Assembly (NCBI GenBank): GCA_963846005.1
Contig: CAWJUH010000007.1
Span: forward strand, 496,001 to 560,000
From: CAVSUR01 sp963846005
GTDB taxonomy: Bacteria; Actinomycetota; Actinomycetes; Streptosporangiales; Streptosporangiaceae
Direction: 5' to 3'
Length of the DNA: 64,000 bases
Shown here: one piece after another, positions 26,775 to 35,603 of the stretch
Position numbering within the stretch: position 1 is the first letter of the stretch
Layout of the letters: every line of letters starts with the position of its first letter
The notes under the pieces: generated by a model
What the model saw: only the letters and a program-made list of their open reading frames with translations
Databases searched by the model: none
What the model was told of the DNA's origin: nothing
Program-made: the position numbers and the translations under genes

Positions 26775-27572
26775 TTAGTCGCTGGTTTTGCTGGCCGCGG
26801 GGACGCGGCCGAGGTCTTTGTCTTTGAGCCGGTAGCTGTCTCCTTTCAGGGCGATGACTTCGGCGTGGTGGACGAGACGGTCGATCATGGCGGCTGCGAC
26901 GATGTCGTCGCCGAAGACCTCGCCCCACCGGCCGAAGGGCTTGTTGCTGGTGACGATCAGGCTGGCTCGTTCGTAGCGGGAGGACACGAGCTGGAAGAAC
27001 AGGTTGGCGGCCTCGGGTTCGAAGGGGATGTAGCCGACCTCGTCGATGATCAGCAGGGGGAGGCGGCCGAGCTTGATGAGCTCGTCTTGAAGGTGGCCGA
27101 CGTGGTGGGCTTCTGCGAGCCGGGCCACCCATTCGGCGGCGGTGGCAAAGGCGACCCGGTGCCCGGCCTGGCAGGCACGGATGCCCAGCCCGGTGGCCAG
27201 GTGGGTTTTGCCGGTGCCGGGCGGCCCGAGGAACACCACGTTGTCTTTGGCGGTGATGAAGTCCAGGGTGCCGAGGTGGGTGATGGTCTCGCGCTTGAGC
27301 GCGCGGGCGTGGTCAAAGTCGAACTCCTCCAGGCTCTTGCGGGCGGGGAATCTCGCTGAGCGGATGCGGCCTTCCCCGCCGTGGGCCTCACGCGCGGCTA
27401 CTTCGCGTTGCAAGCAGGCGGCAAGGAACTCTTCATGCGACCAGTCCTCGGATCGGGCCCGCTCGGCCAGCCGTTCCACCGCGCCCGCCAGCGACGGCGC
27501 TTTGAGGGCCCGGGTGAGATAGGCGATCTCGCTGGCCATGTTGCGGCGGGTGCCTGGCTTTGCCGCCGTCAT
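26775..27572 (-). CDS. istB: IS21 helper ATPase IstB
   Basis: 265 residues, AAA+ ATPase: Walker A LGPPGTGKTHLATGL near residue 115, Walker B LPLLIIDEVGYIPFE, sensor region ASLIVTSNKPFGRWGEVFGD and the C-terminal Arg-containing AAAMIDRLVHHAEVI. IstB assembles on DNA and stimulates IstA at the target. ATGA overlap with istA at 27569-27572 shows coupling. Length matches the family. Confidence 0.95.
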   Translation of the reverse strand: MTAAKPGTRRNMASEIAYLTRALKAPSLAGAVERLAERARSEDWSHEEFLAACLQREVAAREAHGGEGRIRSARFPARKSLEEFDFDHARALKRETITHLGTLDFITAKDNVVFLGPPGTGKTHLATGLGIRACQAGHRVAFATAAEWVARLAEAHHVGHLQDELIKLGRLPLLIIDEVGYIPFEPEAANLFFQLVSSRYERASLIVTSNKPFGRWGEVFGDDIVAAAMIDRLVHHAEVIALKGDSYRLKDKDLGRVPAASKTSD

Positions 27573-28801
27573 CTGGCACTCTCCTGGCCGGTGAGGCCGA
27601 ACAGCCGGTCATAGTCGGCCAGGCTGCGCTGCTCGACGGCCAAGCTGACGGCTGGGACCGCGGCTGGCTGCCGGGCCCGCCGCAGCTGCGCGGCCGCGGC
27701 GGCGTGGACCGGGTCGGTGATGGTCTGGTGCGCGGCCCAGCAGCGGGCATGCCGGGCCACTGGCGCGCCGCCGCAAGTGACCGCCACCTTCTCCAGGCCT
27801 GCGGTGATCTCGACCCGGCGGCCGATCGCCGAGGGGTGCACGGAGTAATCGTTCGCGTCCAGCCGGACATAGTGGTCACGGGGCAGCCGGGTGACCAGCC
27901 TCCATCCGGTAACCGGGGCCACCGGCGGGAGCGCCAGCATCGCTGACCGGTCGGCTTCCCAACGGTCCGCGGGACGGCAGCCCAGGCGGCGGTGCTGGCG
28001 CTGGTTCGCCCGCGTCAGCCACGAGGCCAGCTGGGCGTTGAAATCGGCCGGGCCGGCAAAGGACCGGCCGGGCAGGAACGAGGTCTCCAGATATCCGTTT
28101 ACCCGTTCCACCAGGCCCTTGGCCTCTGGGTCGGCGGGCTTGCACTGAATCACCTTGATGCCCAGGCTCCCGCGGAAGCCGTTCATCGCCTCCGTCAGCT
28201 GCGGCCGACCTGCCCGCCACGAGCCGACCGCGCCCTCGTTATCCCATACCAGAGCCTTCGGCGTCCGGCCCCAGCCGCTGATCAGCTGCCAGTGCCCCGC
28301 CAGCAGGTCTGCCGCGTTCCGCGACGGGATCATCACCGCGGCGATCATCCGCGAATAGCCGCTGACCATGACCAGCACCGGCGGCCGCCCGGCCTGGCCC
28401 CACCCCAGCGGCACCTGCGCCGGCGGGAACCACAGATCACACTGCGCCAGCTCACCAGGCTGGTACTCGGTCCGCGACGCTGGATCAGGCGGCCGGAACA
28501 GCGGCCGCAGCTGCGCGACCCGCTCGAAGAACACCGTCTTGCCGCGCGCCCACCCGACCCGGTCCATGATCACGCTGGTCGGCATGTCCGGGAACTCCGC
28601 CAGCAGCACCCGGATCTGCGGCTCGAACGCGTCCACCGCCGACCCGGCCGGCGACCGCACATAACGCGGCGGCTCATGCCTGGCCAGGGCTTTCTTCACC
28701 GTGTTCCGCGAGATCCCCAGCCGCCGGGCGATCGCACGAACCGCCATCCCCTCAGCCCGCCGCAACCGCCGGATCTCCGCCCAATCCTCCACCTTCAGCA
28801 C
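27569..28801 (-). CDS. istA: IS21 transposase IstA
   Basis: 410 residues. N-terminal helix-turn-helix (WAEIRRLRRAEGMAVRAIARRLGISRNTVKKAL), then the DDE integrase core with Asp in GELAQCDLWFPP, Asp in ALVWDNEGAVG and Glu in PEAKGLVERVNGYLETSF. The C-terminal beta-barrel region includes RDHYVRLDANDYSVHPSAIGRRVEI. The gene is complete and upstream of istB within the same IS. Confidence 0.95.
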   Translation of the reverse strand: MLKVEDWAEIRRLRRAEGMAVRAIARRLGISRNTVKKALARHEPPRYVRSPAGSAVDAFEPQIRVLLAEFPDMPTSVIMDRVGWARGKTVFFERVAQLRPLFRPPDPASRTEYQPGELAQCDLWFPPAQVPLGWGQAGRPPVLVMVSGYSRMIAAVMIPSRNAADLLAGHWQLISGWGRTPKALVWDNEGAVGSWRAGRPQLTEAMNGFRGSLGIKVIQCKPADPEAKGLVERVNGYLETSFLPGRSFAGPADFNAQLASWLTRANQRQHRRLGCRPADRWEADRSAMLALPPVAPVTGWRLVTRLPRDHYVRLDANDYSVHPSAIGRRVEITAGLEKVAVTCGGAPVARHARCWAAHQTITDPVHAAAAAQLRRARQPAAVPAVSLAVEQRSLADYDRLFGLTGQESAR

Positions 28802-29008
28802 CCCTTGATCATCAGGGGCGGGTCAGCATTCACCCGGAATCAGAGGACCAGTTTTCAACCGGAACCGACACCCGGCCTGGCTCACCGGCTGGCCTGATCA
28901 GAAGCCTGTCCGCGCGTGGCGCGTGACTCATCACAGATGTGCCGTCTGGTGTTCCCATCCAGGCCGGTGCCGTCCGCTGACCGCACCCACCTTGAAGGGA
29001 CGGCCGCT

Positions 29009-30058
29009 ATGGCCATGCTCGCAGACATCGTCGATGCCGTCGTCGGCGTCGATACGCACACTGACACTCATACCGCGTGCTTGCTGGACCGGCTGGGCCG
29101 ACAGGTGGCGGTGATCACTGTCCCGGCGGACCGTTGCGGTTACCGGACACTGCTGGCCTGGGCGCTGCGGAAGGCGCCGGGCCCGCAGCTGGCGTGGTCG
29201 GTCGAAGGCACCCGTTCGCACGGGCTGGGATTAACCCGCTATCTCCAGGGCCGCGACCAGGCGGTCACCGAGGCTGGCCTGCCCGAACGTGCCGCCAGGC
29301 GACCGGGCGGGAAGTCCGATCCGGCCGATGCGAGCAGGGCAGCCCGCGATGCCCTGTCAGCTGACCGGCTCGCGCAGCCACGCGCCGACGGCAGCCGGGA
29401 AGCGCTGCGGATCCTGCTCACCGCCCGAGCCCAGGCGACCACCGCGCGCACCTCGGCAGTCAACACGCTCAAGGCTCTGATACTGGGCGCTCCCGACGAC
29501 CTGCGCCAGCAGCTGCGCGCCCTGAGCACGCCACGGCAGGCCAGCCAGTGCCGCCGCCTGCGCATCCATGCCAGCCAGCCCGTCGCCGAGAAGGTCCTGC
29601 GCGCGGAATTGCGCCGCCTGGCCACCCACATCGGCGCCTGGGACACCGAACTGCGCGCCAACAAGGCCCAGTTGCAGCAGCTGGTCACCCAGGCGATGCC
29701 CGTCCTGCTCGACCAGCCCGGCGTCGGACCGATGAGCGCGGCGCAGCTGCTGGTGTCCTGGTCCCATAAAGGCCGGTGCCGGTCCGAGGCAGCCTTCGCC
29801 GCCCTAGCCGGGGTCAGCCCGCTGGAAGCGTCCTCCGGCAAGATCACCCGGCACCGGCTCAACCGCTTCGGCGACCGCGAGCTCAACCGCGCCCTGCACA
29901 TCATCACCAACTGGCGGATGCTCCACCACCCCACGACCCAGCATTACCTGACCCGCAGGCGCGCGGAGCAAAAGACCGATCCCGAGATCCGCCGCTGCCT
30001 CAAGAGATACGCAGCCCGGCAGCTCTTTCGCCTCATGGAGACAACCTCAACCACTTGA
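29009..30058 (+). CDS. IS110-family transposase
   Basis: 349 residues. RuvC-like DEDD domain: Asp in VVGVDTHTDTH, Glu in WSVEGTRSHG, and the KSDPADA Asp pair. The C-terminal transposase_20 domain has LLDQPGVGPMSAAQLLVSW and FAALAGVSPLEASSGKITRHRL with its serine. IS110 elements lack terminal inverted repeats and carry non-coding ends that make a bridge RNA. The ATG at 29009 has AAGGGA upstream. It starts 139 bases beyond the IS21 right end; exact element ends cannot be set by eye. Confidence 0.92.
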   Translation: MAMLADIVDAVVGVDTHTDTHTACLLDRLGRQVAVITVPADRCGYRTLLAWALRKAPGPQLAWSVEGTRSHGLGLTRYLQGRDQAVTEAGLPERAARRPGGKSDPADASRAARDALSADRLAQPRADGSREALRILLTARAQATTARTSAVNTLKALILGAPDDLRQQLRALSTPRQASQCRRLRIHASQPVAEKVLRAELRRLATHIGAWDTELRANKAQLQQLVTQAMPVLLDQPGVGPMSAAQLLVSWSHKGRCRSEAAFAALAGVSPLEASSGKITRHRLNRFGDRELNRALHIITNWRMLHHPTTQHYLTRRRAEQKTDPEIRRCLKRYAARQLFRLMETTSTT

Positions 30059-30067
30059 CAACCTATA

Positions 30068-30184
30068 GAAGCGTCAAGCGGCATCCGTAAACAGGTGTTG
30101 TCGAGCCTCGACCAGCCGCGACGCAAGGCCGGATGCGGCCTGACCAGCTAACGCTTCGAAGATCGAGAGTTCGGCAACACCTGT
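30068..30184. repeat. Nested inverted repeats downstream of the IS110 transposase
   Basis: Three inverted pairs: GAAGCGT (30068) with ACGCTTC (30151), GCATCCG (30081) with CGGATGC (30130), and ACAGGTGTTG (30091-30100) with CAACACCTGT (30175-30184). The arms interleave more than they nest, so several alternative folds are possible. The location, just after the transposase stop, is where an IS110 non-coding end would lie. Confidence 0.5.
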
Positions 30185-30506
30185 TGTCGGAATGGTGATT
30201 ACTTTCATTACAGTTTCAAGGGCGCGCAGAGCGCGCCGGTCCTCAGGCTAGCCGCCGATCTTGTTAAGCCTCCTTGCAGGATGCGCTGACCGGAGCGCGG
30301 CGCGACTCCCCCGGTCACCGGGCTGGTCTCTCGGGGAACGTTGCGCGCCTGGGGCGCCGCCTGCCGCTCTTAGGCCCTCCGGGCCACGGCGGCGTTGGCG
30401 CGCGACCTGTCCCCGCGGCCCGCCGCACGGGCTCAGCGCCGCAACGACTGCGCCAAGCGCGCGAGTTACAAGAGCGGGCCATCCTCCCGGCGCTCCAGTG
30501 TGAAGC

Positions 30507-30583
30507 CGGGCAAGATCACGGTCAAGAGCGCTATCGCGTCACACGTGATGCCCTTCGGGCCCCCTTGACCGTGATCTTGTCCG
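30507..30583. repeat. Long near-perfect inverted repeat (21-bp arms)
   Basis: CCGGGCAAGATCACGGTCAA at 30507 has its inverted partner ending at 30583, with 20 of 21 bases paired across the arms and about 35 bases between. No T-run follows. Apart from this hairpin and the repeats at 30068-30184, the stretch 30059-30681 holds no gene that I can support. Confidence 0.6.
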
Positions 30584-30681
30584 GCTCGGGTCCGCGCCTA
30601 TCGGAAGGATGGCCAGGACTTATCGATCTGCTCAGTCCGGCAGGCTTTCCACCAGTCATCAGCCGCTGGAGACCCGCGCTA

Positions 30682-31023
30682 CTAAGCGCCGTCGAAGCTC
30701 AGCTCCGGACGCATCTCAACCAGGCCGTAGGTCGGCATCTTCCGCGCCCACGACACAGCGTCATCGTCGTTGTCGCAGGCGATGAGATAGTAGCCCCCGA
30801 TCTGCAGCTCCTGGCCGCCGGACGGCGCCATCGGCTGATCCGGCAGCTTGGAAATCGCCGGCCGGACGTATCTCGCCGCGGCCGCGTGCGGTTGCAACGC
30901 CGCACCGGCGACGAAGACACCGGCATCTTTGAGCTCTTGCTCGTAGCTCATCCACGCTTGGTAGTCGGCTTCGGTACCGCCACCTATCTCGTCGGTGGCC
31001 CACATCAGCAGCAGATAGTTCAT
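30682..31023 (-). CDS. YCII-related (DGPF) domain protein
   Basis: 113 residues: MNYLLLMWATDEIGGGTEADYQAWMSYEQELKDAGVFVAGAALQP, then GGYYLIACDNDDDAVSWARKMPTYGLVEMRPEL, the standard YCII/YciI-like dimeric fold seen beside sigma factors in actinobacteria. Function is not established. The start is the ATG at 31023, with GAGGAGG upstream; the longer frame adds basic residues only. It stands alone in the island. Confidence 0.85.
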   Translation of the reverse strand: MNYLLLMWATDEIGGGTEADYQAWMSYEQELKDAGVFVAGAALQPHAAAARYVRPAISKLPDQPMAPSGGQELQIGGYYLIACDNDDDAVSWARKMPTYGLVEMRPELSFDGA

Positions 31024-32611
31024 GTCCGGAAGCCTCCTCGTCACCCAACGCCGCCAACATCGACTATTCACCCACAGCCTCGTCGATAAGACGGTGACGA
31101 CCGGATCTGCTCGACCTCATCAGGGTCACTTGCCTGCAGCTATTCGTCGCGGGCTCCAATCACCATAGCCCCGGTGAGCGGGTTGTACGGAGCGTGATCC
31201 CCAACTGAGATGCCCCGGACGAAGGGCGCCCATGTGTCATGCCTGGAGCGCAGCGGTGGCGGGCAAGCCGAACGCATGCTCAGCCGCCCCGCTAACTATG
31301 GCAAAGCAGGAAGGCTACCGAGGCACCGGTCAACCGCCGCTTCTGAAGACTCGCAGGCCGCCCATAACGACGGCGGATATCGCGGGCTGGGGTGCGTGTG
31401 CTGCGACCGCATGTAACCGAACGCCAAGCCCGGTCATGGCCCAGCTGAAGCCGTCACTACGAGCACGACGGCGTCATCGTGAACATCGTCAGAGGTTTCG
31501 GTCAGCCTCGTCCGATTGCTCCATATCCATCAGGAGTCCCGAGTCCCTCCAAGACCCCGTCCACGTTACCGTTGTAGGTGAGACGTATAGCGATCGTGGC
31601 GGTCGAGAGCGTCTGCCGAGAGAACCGGCGGTCAGATGCACGAATCTGGTGGAAGCAGCACAGGGCACAATCGCGAGACAACAGGCCCAGGAAACGACTG
31701 CGCCTACACGGAGGGCCGCAGCCCGCTACCGCCGCCGCTGACCGACCACACCCAAGGACGCAGCCCGGTGGCACCGCCGCTGACCGACCACACCCAGGGA
31801 CGCAGCCCGCTACCGCCGCCGCTGACCGACCACACCCAGGGACGCAGCCCGCTACCGCCGCCGCTGACCGACCACACCCAGGGACGCAGCCCGGTGGCAC
31901 CGCCGCTGACCGACCACACCCAGGGCCGCAGCCCGGTGGCACCGCCGCTGACCGACCACACCCAGGGCCGCAGCCCGATAGAGCCTCACCCTCCGGAGGG
32001 TGCATCGAAGGCGAGGCACATCGAGCCGGTCTCGCTGCCGGGCCAGGGTCCGCCAGCTGCCGGTTAGACGCGGCAAAGGCACGTGAGCTTAGCTGTGCTG
32101 ACGATCAGATCGAACGTCTTACAGCAGACAAGTACAGCAACCCTGGCGACCGCGAACGCCTCCGGCAAGCTGCCACCGACCGCTGACATGCCCCAGCGAC
32201 CGCCAACGACCGCGCTGCCAGGAGTTCGCATCGAGGGACGCGGCTCGGCTGCTGCGCAGTGCGCGGCCTGACCACCAATCCTGACCACAACCGGACCCGA
32301 TGAGGTGCGGCAATGACGGACTCCCGCGACGAAACTTCCCCAGGTGGGCGAGCGTTCCCGGCAGCGCGGGCGAACCTTACAGACGAGTAGTCGCGGGCCG
32401 CCCAGCATGTCGCGGGCGATGGCGGCGAAGTTGGCTGGGCTAAGCAGCGCAGGCGCAGCTGATGGTACTTCACTTCGCCGGCACACAACATCTAACGCCG
32501 GCGGATGGCTTGGCCACAGAAGAAATTAGTCGGATAATGGCCGTGGGCTAGATGTCCATCGGTGCCCGGTGCGGTGACGCTATGCGAATTATTCTGCAGA
32601 GACGAGAGACT
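31024..32611. other. Region without a supportable gene, apart from the minisatellite
   Basis: Several open frames overlap here on both strands (for example 31578-32186 and 31636-32067 plus, 32064-32486 minus), but none has a ribosome-binding site, domain or clear codon bias. The frame 31636-32067 contains the 14-residue repeats and is the only one with some appeal. Confidence 0.4.
31714..31977 (+). repeat. 42-bp tandem repeat (minisatellite), 6.3 units
   Basis: Units start at 31714, 31756, 31798, 31840, 31882 and 31924, with a partial at 31966. Each unit encodes DHTQGRSPxxPPLT on the plus strand; because 42 is a multiple of three, frames stay open on both strands. Units differ in one block (CTACCGCCG or GGTGGCACC, order L-V-L-L-V-V) and at two third-codon positions. 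Confidence 0.9.
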
Positions 32612-32827
32612 ATGGTATTTACCCCCTCACCTGAGGATATGGAAAATTTCAACCGGAAACATCCCGGAAAAGGCGGTTGTTTAATTATTATTCTGGCGCT
32701 TGTGATTGGCGTTATCCTCGCGATAATTTTTTCCACCGGGCAGTACGGCGGTAGCGGCGGCAATGCCCCAGGGCCAACGCAAACACAAAATCCAACGGTC
32801 GCTGCCTCAACGGTCCTGGGTGACTGA
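32612..32827 (+). CDS. Small single-pass membrane protein (71 aa), AT-rich
   Basis: MVFTPSPEDMENFNRKHPGK, then one strong membrane helix CLIIILALVIGVILAIIF and a Gly/Thr/Asn-rich extracellular tail. GAGA lies before the ATG. Base composition is clearly more AT-rich than the surroundings, consistent with acquired DNA. No family recognised; an earlier ATG at 32552 is possible. Confidence 0.55.
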   Translation: MVFTPSPEDMENFNRKHPGKGGCLIIILALVIGVILAIIFSTGQYGGSGGNAPGPTQTQNPTVAASTVLGD

Positions 32828-33276
32828 GACAGCACTGGCGCGGGTTTGCTTGAGCTTGCGCGCACGTCGGCTAGCTCCGCCACGCAAGCTCGGCCACGCG
32901 GTGGTCGACCATGGACGGCGACCTTAGGCGAACGCCATTGACATTTATTTTACCGGTATGGGCGCTGTCGGGCTTCAGCCGTTGAGCACCACTCTGACCA
33001 CAACAATTACTGATTCCCTGCCTTTTGATGCGATCGCAGATCCAGATTGCCCAGGTCAGCCACACAATGCCGCAACCTGCACGCTCTCTTTTGCACGCAG
33101 GCGTTCACCACGCACTGGGGTGATCACCGATGGTGAGGTACAGTCCACCGGCTATTGTGCCCGGTGCCTGCGCTCTTATTTCGTCCGGCATCATCGCTAG
33201 CGCCAGCACGCCGAGTCGCGGGTGGCCCGCTCCGGTACACCCGGGCCCGAAGACAGAAGCGCCTATAGTGCCCGGC
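32828..33276. other. No gene seen
   Basis: About 450 bases with only short, unsupported frames on both strands. Composition is mixed, with AT-rich patches near 32940-33020. I see no repeat or recognisable signal. Confidence 0.35.
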
Positions 33277-33960
33277 GTGCCACTCACCAACGAAGCTAAG
33301 GACAAGTACATCGCCCCCGACATGTCGGCATTCACTGCCGCCACGATCGAGAACCTGCACGGTGTCAGCCCGAGCCGGATGGCTGGGTAACTAGCTTCTG
33401 GCTGAAATCGATCATCCGCGCCCGGCTGAAGGCCCCTCAGCACGACCATGCTCAACTTCCTGCGCCACACCCATGCCGCATTCCAGGAATACGCCGTCGC
33501 CCGGACGCACACGATCGCCTACCTGGCCAATCCCGACGCGCCCAGGCAGTACCTCGCCGCCATGGCGCACTGGGAGATCTTCCCATCCAGGCGCACCAGG
33601 CCCAGTTCCTGCTCGACATGGCCAGAAGAACATGTTCACGCGGGGCGACGGGTCATTGCTTGAGCGCCTCAGTCAGCTCTACGGCCGGGCCAAGTATGTT
33701 GAGAAAGCCATCACGACTGCCGGGCAGCTCCCCGAAAACGGAACTCCCGGTCTGGCTCACCAGCGACGGCCTGCACAGCACCGACAGTCACCTCACCTTC
33801 GGCGAGATCGTAGATTGCCGCCCGAGACGCAGGAGATTGTCCACCCAGGGTTGCAGTTCACTGCCGTCCGGGCCGGTTCATCTACGTTCGCGTATCCTGT
33901 CTGGCCTGCGGCGTGTACGCCCGTGAAACCCCCGGTGAACTGGCTTCCCTCAAGCTTTTA
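33277..33960 (+). pseudogene. Decayed gene of unknown family
   Basis: Protein-like text continues across all three forward frames: LTNEAKDKYIAPDMSAF, then (from 33448) MLNFLRHTHAAFQEYAVARTHTIAYLANPDAPRQYLAAMAHWEIFP. A shift follows to QAHQAQFLLDMA, another to KNMFTRGDGSLLERLSQLYGRAKYVEKAI, and another to LPVWLTSDGLHSTDSHLTFGEIV. At least three indels and an in-frame stop at about 33388 break it. I recall this pattern only as an uncharacterised actinobacterial protein and assign no function. Confidence 0.6.
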
Positions 33961-34004
33961 ATCCGCGGCTTCTGCAGATGCAACCGGAGGGTGACGCCTC
34001 GCTC

Positions 34005-34349
34005 CTAGCCCCAGAAGATGCAGGTCGGATCGGCTTCGATCTCGCTGAGCACCTTGTTGACTGGGCTGGGCTCCAGGTCGTCGTAGCGGTGCCACCGTCC
34101 GTTGCGGTCGGCCCAGTACAAGCTCCAGTGATGGGTGTCGGCGCTGTAGCGCAACTGGGCGACGCGTATCTTCGTCCATTCGGACAAGTTCGGATGCCAC
34201 GGCGGGCGGCGCTCGTAGATGCTGACCGAGCTGCCGCGAACTGCAGCCTCGATGCGGACTTGGTTGTGGAAACTGGCCGGAACCCGGGATTGGCAGTACC
34301 TGCGGATCCTGGCGAGGTCGGTGTCTGGCGGTGTAGGCACCTCAGCCAC
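34005..34349 (-). CDS. DUF3024-domain protein
   Basis: 114 residues with the DUF3024 pattern: ARIRRYCQSRVPASFHNQVRIEAAVRGSSVSIYERRPPW, then RYSADTHHWSLYWADRNGRWHRYDDLEPSP. Function of the family is unknown. GTG start. It is a free-standing cargo gene in the island, followed on the same strand by the DUF2442 fragment. Confidence 0.85.
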   Translation of the reverse strand: MAEVPTPPDTDLARIRRYCQSRVPASFHNQVRIEAAVRGSSVSIYERRPPWHPNLSEWTKIRVAQLRYSADTHHWSLYWADRNGRWHRYDDLEPSPVNKVLSEIEADPTCIFWG

Positions 34350-34399
34350 GCTAGGGCTCGCGCCGGAAAGTCTCTAGGCCAGAAACGATGCTGCGAGCG

Positions 34400-34483
34400 T
34401 CATGCTGCGACGAGAGGATGAGCCTTGGCGAGCTCGTAGAGCGGCTCATGTGCCAGGTCGATGCCGCCGGGCCACACGAGGGT
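34400..34483 (-). pseudogene. DUF2442 C-terminal fragment
   Basis: The frame ending at 34400 reads TLVWPGGIDLAHEPLYELAK then AHPLVAA, a close match to the C-terminus of the complete DUF2442 protein at 35275-35550 (TVVWPDGVDLAPEPLFEQAK then AHPLAAARP). It has no start of its own and lies in a different frame across the end of the 34446-35246 gene. Remnant of a second copy. Confidence 0.65.
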
Positions 34484-35246
34484 TCCCGCTTCCCGCGATC
34501 TGGCGCAGGGCGCTGATGGTGGCCTGGTCGTCGGGCAGCCAGGGGCCGCTGATCGACCCGGAGGGGTTCCAAAAGGACTGCAGGCGCTCGCCCCCGTTGG
34601 CCTGCAGCCATTCCGCCAGAAGCGTGAACCACTCGGCCCGGTAGCCCTGGCGCGGGCTGTTGGTCTCGCAGATGTCAATCTCGGGGGCGTCGCGACCGGA
34701 GAGCTCGCGGCACGTCTGGAGCATGTCGTCAAGCCGCGCGAACAGCTTGCCGCGGCTGAGGCCGCCCCCGAAGCCGCGGAACTGGCCTTCGGGAAAGTCG
34801 TAAATGTCCAGCCCGTACCAGTCCAGGCTGGTGCCCATCCACGCCTTCGTGGCGCTGGGGACTGCGCAGATGATGGAGCCATAGCGGACGTTCGAGCCGC
34901 GGCACAACTCCTGCATGTACTGGTGCACGGCGGTCATGTTCTGGCCGGTCAGGTAGCCGGGATATCCGGCCAGGTTCGATGCCTCGTGCCAGGCCGACAG
35001 CTTGACGCCCGGCGGCGCCGCGGCGATGAAGCGCTGGAGCTGATCGTCGAGCCGTCCGCCGAGCAGGTCGGCGGGCACCGGCCGGATCGACAACGTCACC
35101 TTCGCCTCCGGTACGCTGTCCTGGGTCGGCCAGGTGGTGGGGATGACGTTGGGCTGATCGCGGTAGGCCCGGAAGGTGCCTACGCCGATGCCCGCCTCCA
35201 GCATCGGGTCCACCACCCGGGAGTTGGAGCCAACCAGAATGGCCAC
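34446..35246 (-). CDS. Glycosidase-like (TIM-barrel-type) hypothetical protein
   Basis: 266 residues, no signal peptide. Ordered segments look like a retaining glycoside hydrolase barrel: GVGTFRAYRDQPNVIPTTWP, SAWHEASN (candidate acid/base Glu), TSLDWYGLDIYDFPEG, APEIDICETNSPRQGYRAEWF (candidate nucleophile Glu) and LQSFWNPSGSISGPWLPDD. I cannot assign a family number. The last ~20 residues read into the DUF2442 remnant in another frame, so the natural C-terminus may be altered. GTG start. Confidence 0.55.
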   Translation of the reverse strand: MAILVGSNSRVVDPMLEAGIGVGTFRAYRDQPNVIPTTWPTQDSVPEAKVTLSIRPVPADLLGGRLDDQLQRFIAAAPPGVKLSAWHEASNLAGYPGYLTGQNMTAVHQYMQELCRGSNVRYGSIICAVPSATKAWMGTSLDWYGLDIYDFPEGQFRGFGGGLSRGKLFARLDDMLQTCRELSGRDAPEIDICETNSPRQGYRAEWFTLLAEWLQANGGERLQSFWNPSGSISGPWLPDDQATISALRQIAGSGNPRVARRHRPGT

Positions 35247-35274
35247 GTTTCTTGTCTACCCGAAGCGTTGGTTG

Positions 35275-35550
35275 CTATGGTCGCGCCGCTGCAAGCGGAT
35301 GCGCCTTGGCCTGTTCAAAGAGCGGCTCAGGCGCTAGGTCGACGCCATCAGGCCACACCACGGTCTCCGCCTCCGGATCGACCGCGACCCGGGCGAAGTA
35401 TGCCGGGTCGTTTAGCGGCTCGAGCACCCCGGTCCATCGTTCGGACCAGAAGCCGGCATTCCCGACTGTGCCGTCGCTGAACAGCGGGCGCAGCACGCGG
35501 GTGCCGGTCACGGCGGCGCCTACCACGACCGGGAGGTAGTTCTCGTCCAC
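35275..35550 (-). CDS. DUF2442-domain protein
   Basis: 91 residues: VVGAAVTGTRVLRPLFSDGTVGNAGF, then WTGVLEPLNDPAYFARVAVDPEAETVVWPDGVDLAPEPLFEQA, the DUF2442 domain. Such genes often sit next to DUF4160 or toxin-antitoxin genes; here the YefM/RelE pair is divergent and 53 bases away. GTG start without a clear ribosome-binding site. Confidence 0.85.
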   Translation of the reverse strand: MDENYLPVVVGAAVTGTRVLRPLFSDGTVGNAGFWSERWTGVLEPLNDPAYFARVAVDPEAETVVWPDGVDLAPEPLFEQAKAHPLAAARP

Positions 35551-35603
35551 CTCTTCGATCGTGCTGGTCTAAAGATAGACCAATTATGTCTATACTCCTG
35601 ACC

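Larger units (their letters stand above)
26719..28870 (-). mobile_element. IS21-family insertion sequence
   Basis: IstA and IstB genes are bounded by imperfect terminal inverted repeats of about 50 bp: the left end opens TGTCAACTCCGGTCGAA and the right end (reverse complement) opens TGTCGGTTCCGGTTGAA. Further matching blocks (GG[T/C]GGGTCA, TTCA-CCGGAA) lie inward on both sides. I could not define a clean target-site duplication. The two genes are intact, so it may be active. Confidence 0.85.

Noticed and set aside
26700..28890. Target-site duplication of the IS21 element
   Set aside because: CCGGCC occurs near both ends but not at matching distances from the inverted repeats; I could not define a clean duplication.
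31714..31977. CRISPR array
   Set aside because: The 42-bp units are contiguous, with no unique spacers between repeats, and no cas genes are present.
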